IMG/VR virus record: IMGVR_UViG_3300025010_001528
Location: 1 to 20,844 of that record
DNA from: a virus
Strand: one strand, 5' to 3'
DNA length: 20,844 nt
The notes under the pieces were generated by a model. That model was not told the DNA's origin. It did no database searches and was given only the letters and a program-made list of their open reading frames with translations. Of this stretch, positions 20,582-20,844 are shown in pieces. A program made the position numbers and the translations under genes. The stretch's first letter is position 1; each line of letters starts with the position of its first letter.

Positions 20582-20740
20582 AAACAAAATAACCTTTGCA
20601 CTCATTTATCTATCTCGCAAATAGTTGCTGGATTGATTGAGGAGTGCAAAGTCTTAGATAAATTCAATCGTACGCTACAAATATTAAGCGCTAGGCCCTG
20701 TGGAAGCGGAAAGAAGTATAAGAAGTGTTGTGGGAAGTAA
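20582..20740 (+). pseudogene. Start-less open frame ending in a SEC-C zinc motif; possible attP gene tail
   Basis: The frame runs from after a TAA at 20579 to TAA at 20738-20740. Its last residues are ARPCGSGKKYKKCCGK, the Cys-Gly-Ser-Gly plus Cys-Cys pattern of the SEC-C zinc motif that ends SecA and many small proteins. It lacks an ATG or GTG; only a TTG at 20633 could start a 35-residue protein, with no SD at a good distance. The first part does not look protein-like. The last 45 bases or so could be a copied 3' end of a host SEC-C gene, as phages using a gene 3' end as attB often carry. Alternatives are a small zinc protein with an unusual start, or a decayed gene. Confidence 0.45.
20594..20663 (+). 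repeat. Interleaved inverted repeats (A-B-A'-B' order)
   Basis: A, CTTTGCACTC (20594-20603), is directly followed by B, ATTTATCTA (20604-20612). A', GAGTGCAAAG (20642-20651), and B', TAGATAAAT (20655-20663), are their exact complements, in the same order. In RNA the two helices interlock, with almost no linker, so they probably compete. In DNA they could be arm-type sites of the integrase. Confidence 0.6.
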
Positions 20741-20784
20741 GGTAAATTGATAGATCGCTATATTGTTGAATGTGATTTAAAAAG

Positions 20785-20810
20785 CCTAGACTAAAATCTA
20801 GGTTTTTTTT
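20785..20810 (+). terminator. Intrinsic terminator
   Basis: CCTAGA (20785-20790) pairs with TCTAGG (20797-20802) around CTAAAA, followed by eight T. It closes the unit begun at the 20531 promoter, or belongs to the gene whose SEC-C tail ends at 20740. Confidence 0.8.
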
Positions 20811-20820
20811 AATGCTTCAT

Positions 20821-20844
20821 TGTTAAAATGTTAATATGTTAAAA
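20821..20844. repeat. Three copies of TGTTAAAA-like octamer at the window end
   Basis: TGTTAAAA, TGTTAATA and TGTTAAAA lie head to tail and fill the last 24 bases. They may continue outside the window as a longer tandem repeat or iteron set. Confidence 0.4.

Noticed and set aside
20639-20653. GAGGAG as an SD for the SEC-C frame
   Set aside because: No ATG, GTG or TTG follows in that frame at a usable distance; the bases are part of the A' repeat region.
1-20844. Recoded UGA (glycine or tryptophan) as in some CPR lineages and phages
   Set aside because: Long genes are free of in-frame TGA and one gene (815-1021) ends with TGA overlapping the next start, so the standard code explains the window.

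Overview
The window reads as the late half of an AT-rich, tailed, probably temperate podovirus-like phage (or prophage). It runs from the 3' end of the large terminase gene through the head, ejection and tail genes to a lysis cassette, then a non-coding control region, a tyrosine integrase and a small HTH regulator. There are no tape-measure, sheath or tail-tube genes. Instead there are two large ejection-type proteins plus tail adaptor and tail hub genes, which is the plan of T7/P22-like short-tailed phages. UGA is used as a stop (1019-1021) and the long frames contain no in-frame UGA, so the standard bacterial code fits. Almost no gene has a strong Shine-Dalgarno sequence and starts sit in A/T-rich leaders. 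The host cannot be proven from sequence. The AT-rich genome, SD-poor starts, Excalibur protein and M23 lysin would suit a Patescibacteria (CPR) host, but this is an inference.

Layout. 1-1347: terminase C-terminus and three small unknown genes, the first preceded by 20-bp-phased palindromes. 1348-1671: a sigma70-type promoter, a structured RNA and two terminators. 1672-6425: portal, small head protein, scaffold, major capsid protein (with an inserted beta-rich domain) and a small HeH/SAP-tailed protein. 6440-7194: a two-gene reverse-strand cassette (membrane protein plus membrane-anchored Excalibur protein) with its own terminator, looking like a moron. 7266-13265: ejection proteins of 396 and 1595 residues that share a short motif. 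13291-17318: adaptor, tail hub and receptor-binding fibre. 17337-18759: lysis cassette (coiled-coil/TM holin-like protein, tiny TM protein, M23 endolysin whose two half-domains are in swapped order, holin-like 58-residue protein). 18760-19385: non-coding DNA with two good promoters, a small terminated RNA, several dyads and a promoter-bearing segment bounded by inverted repeats next to the integrase. 19386-20544: integrase and an HTH protein that is probably translated from a leaderless mRNA. 20545-20844: a strong promoter, alternating inverted repeats, a start-less SEC-C gene tail that could be the attachment site, a terminator and an octamer repeat.

Together the genes would package DNA (terminase, portal), build the head (scaffold, capsid), attach and eject (adaptor, hub, fibre, ejection proteins), lyse the cell (holins, lysin) and choose or maintain lysogeny (integrase, HTH protein, operators). 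The most distinctive points are the permuted M23 lysin, the inverted-repeat-bounded promoter beside the recombinase, the SEC-C tail as a possible attP, and a set of promoter-driven structured RNAs.
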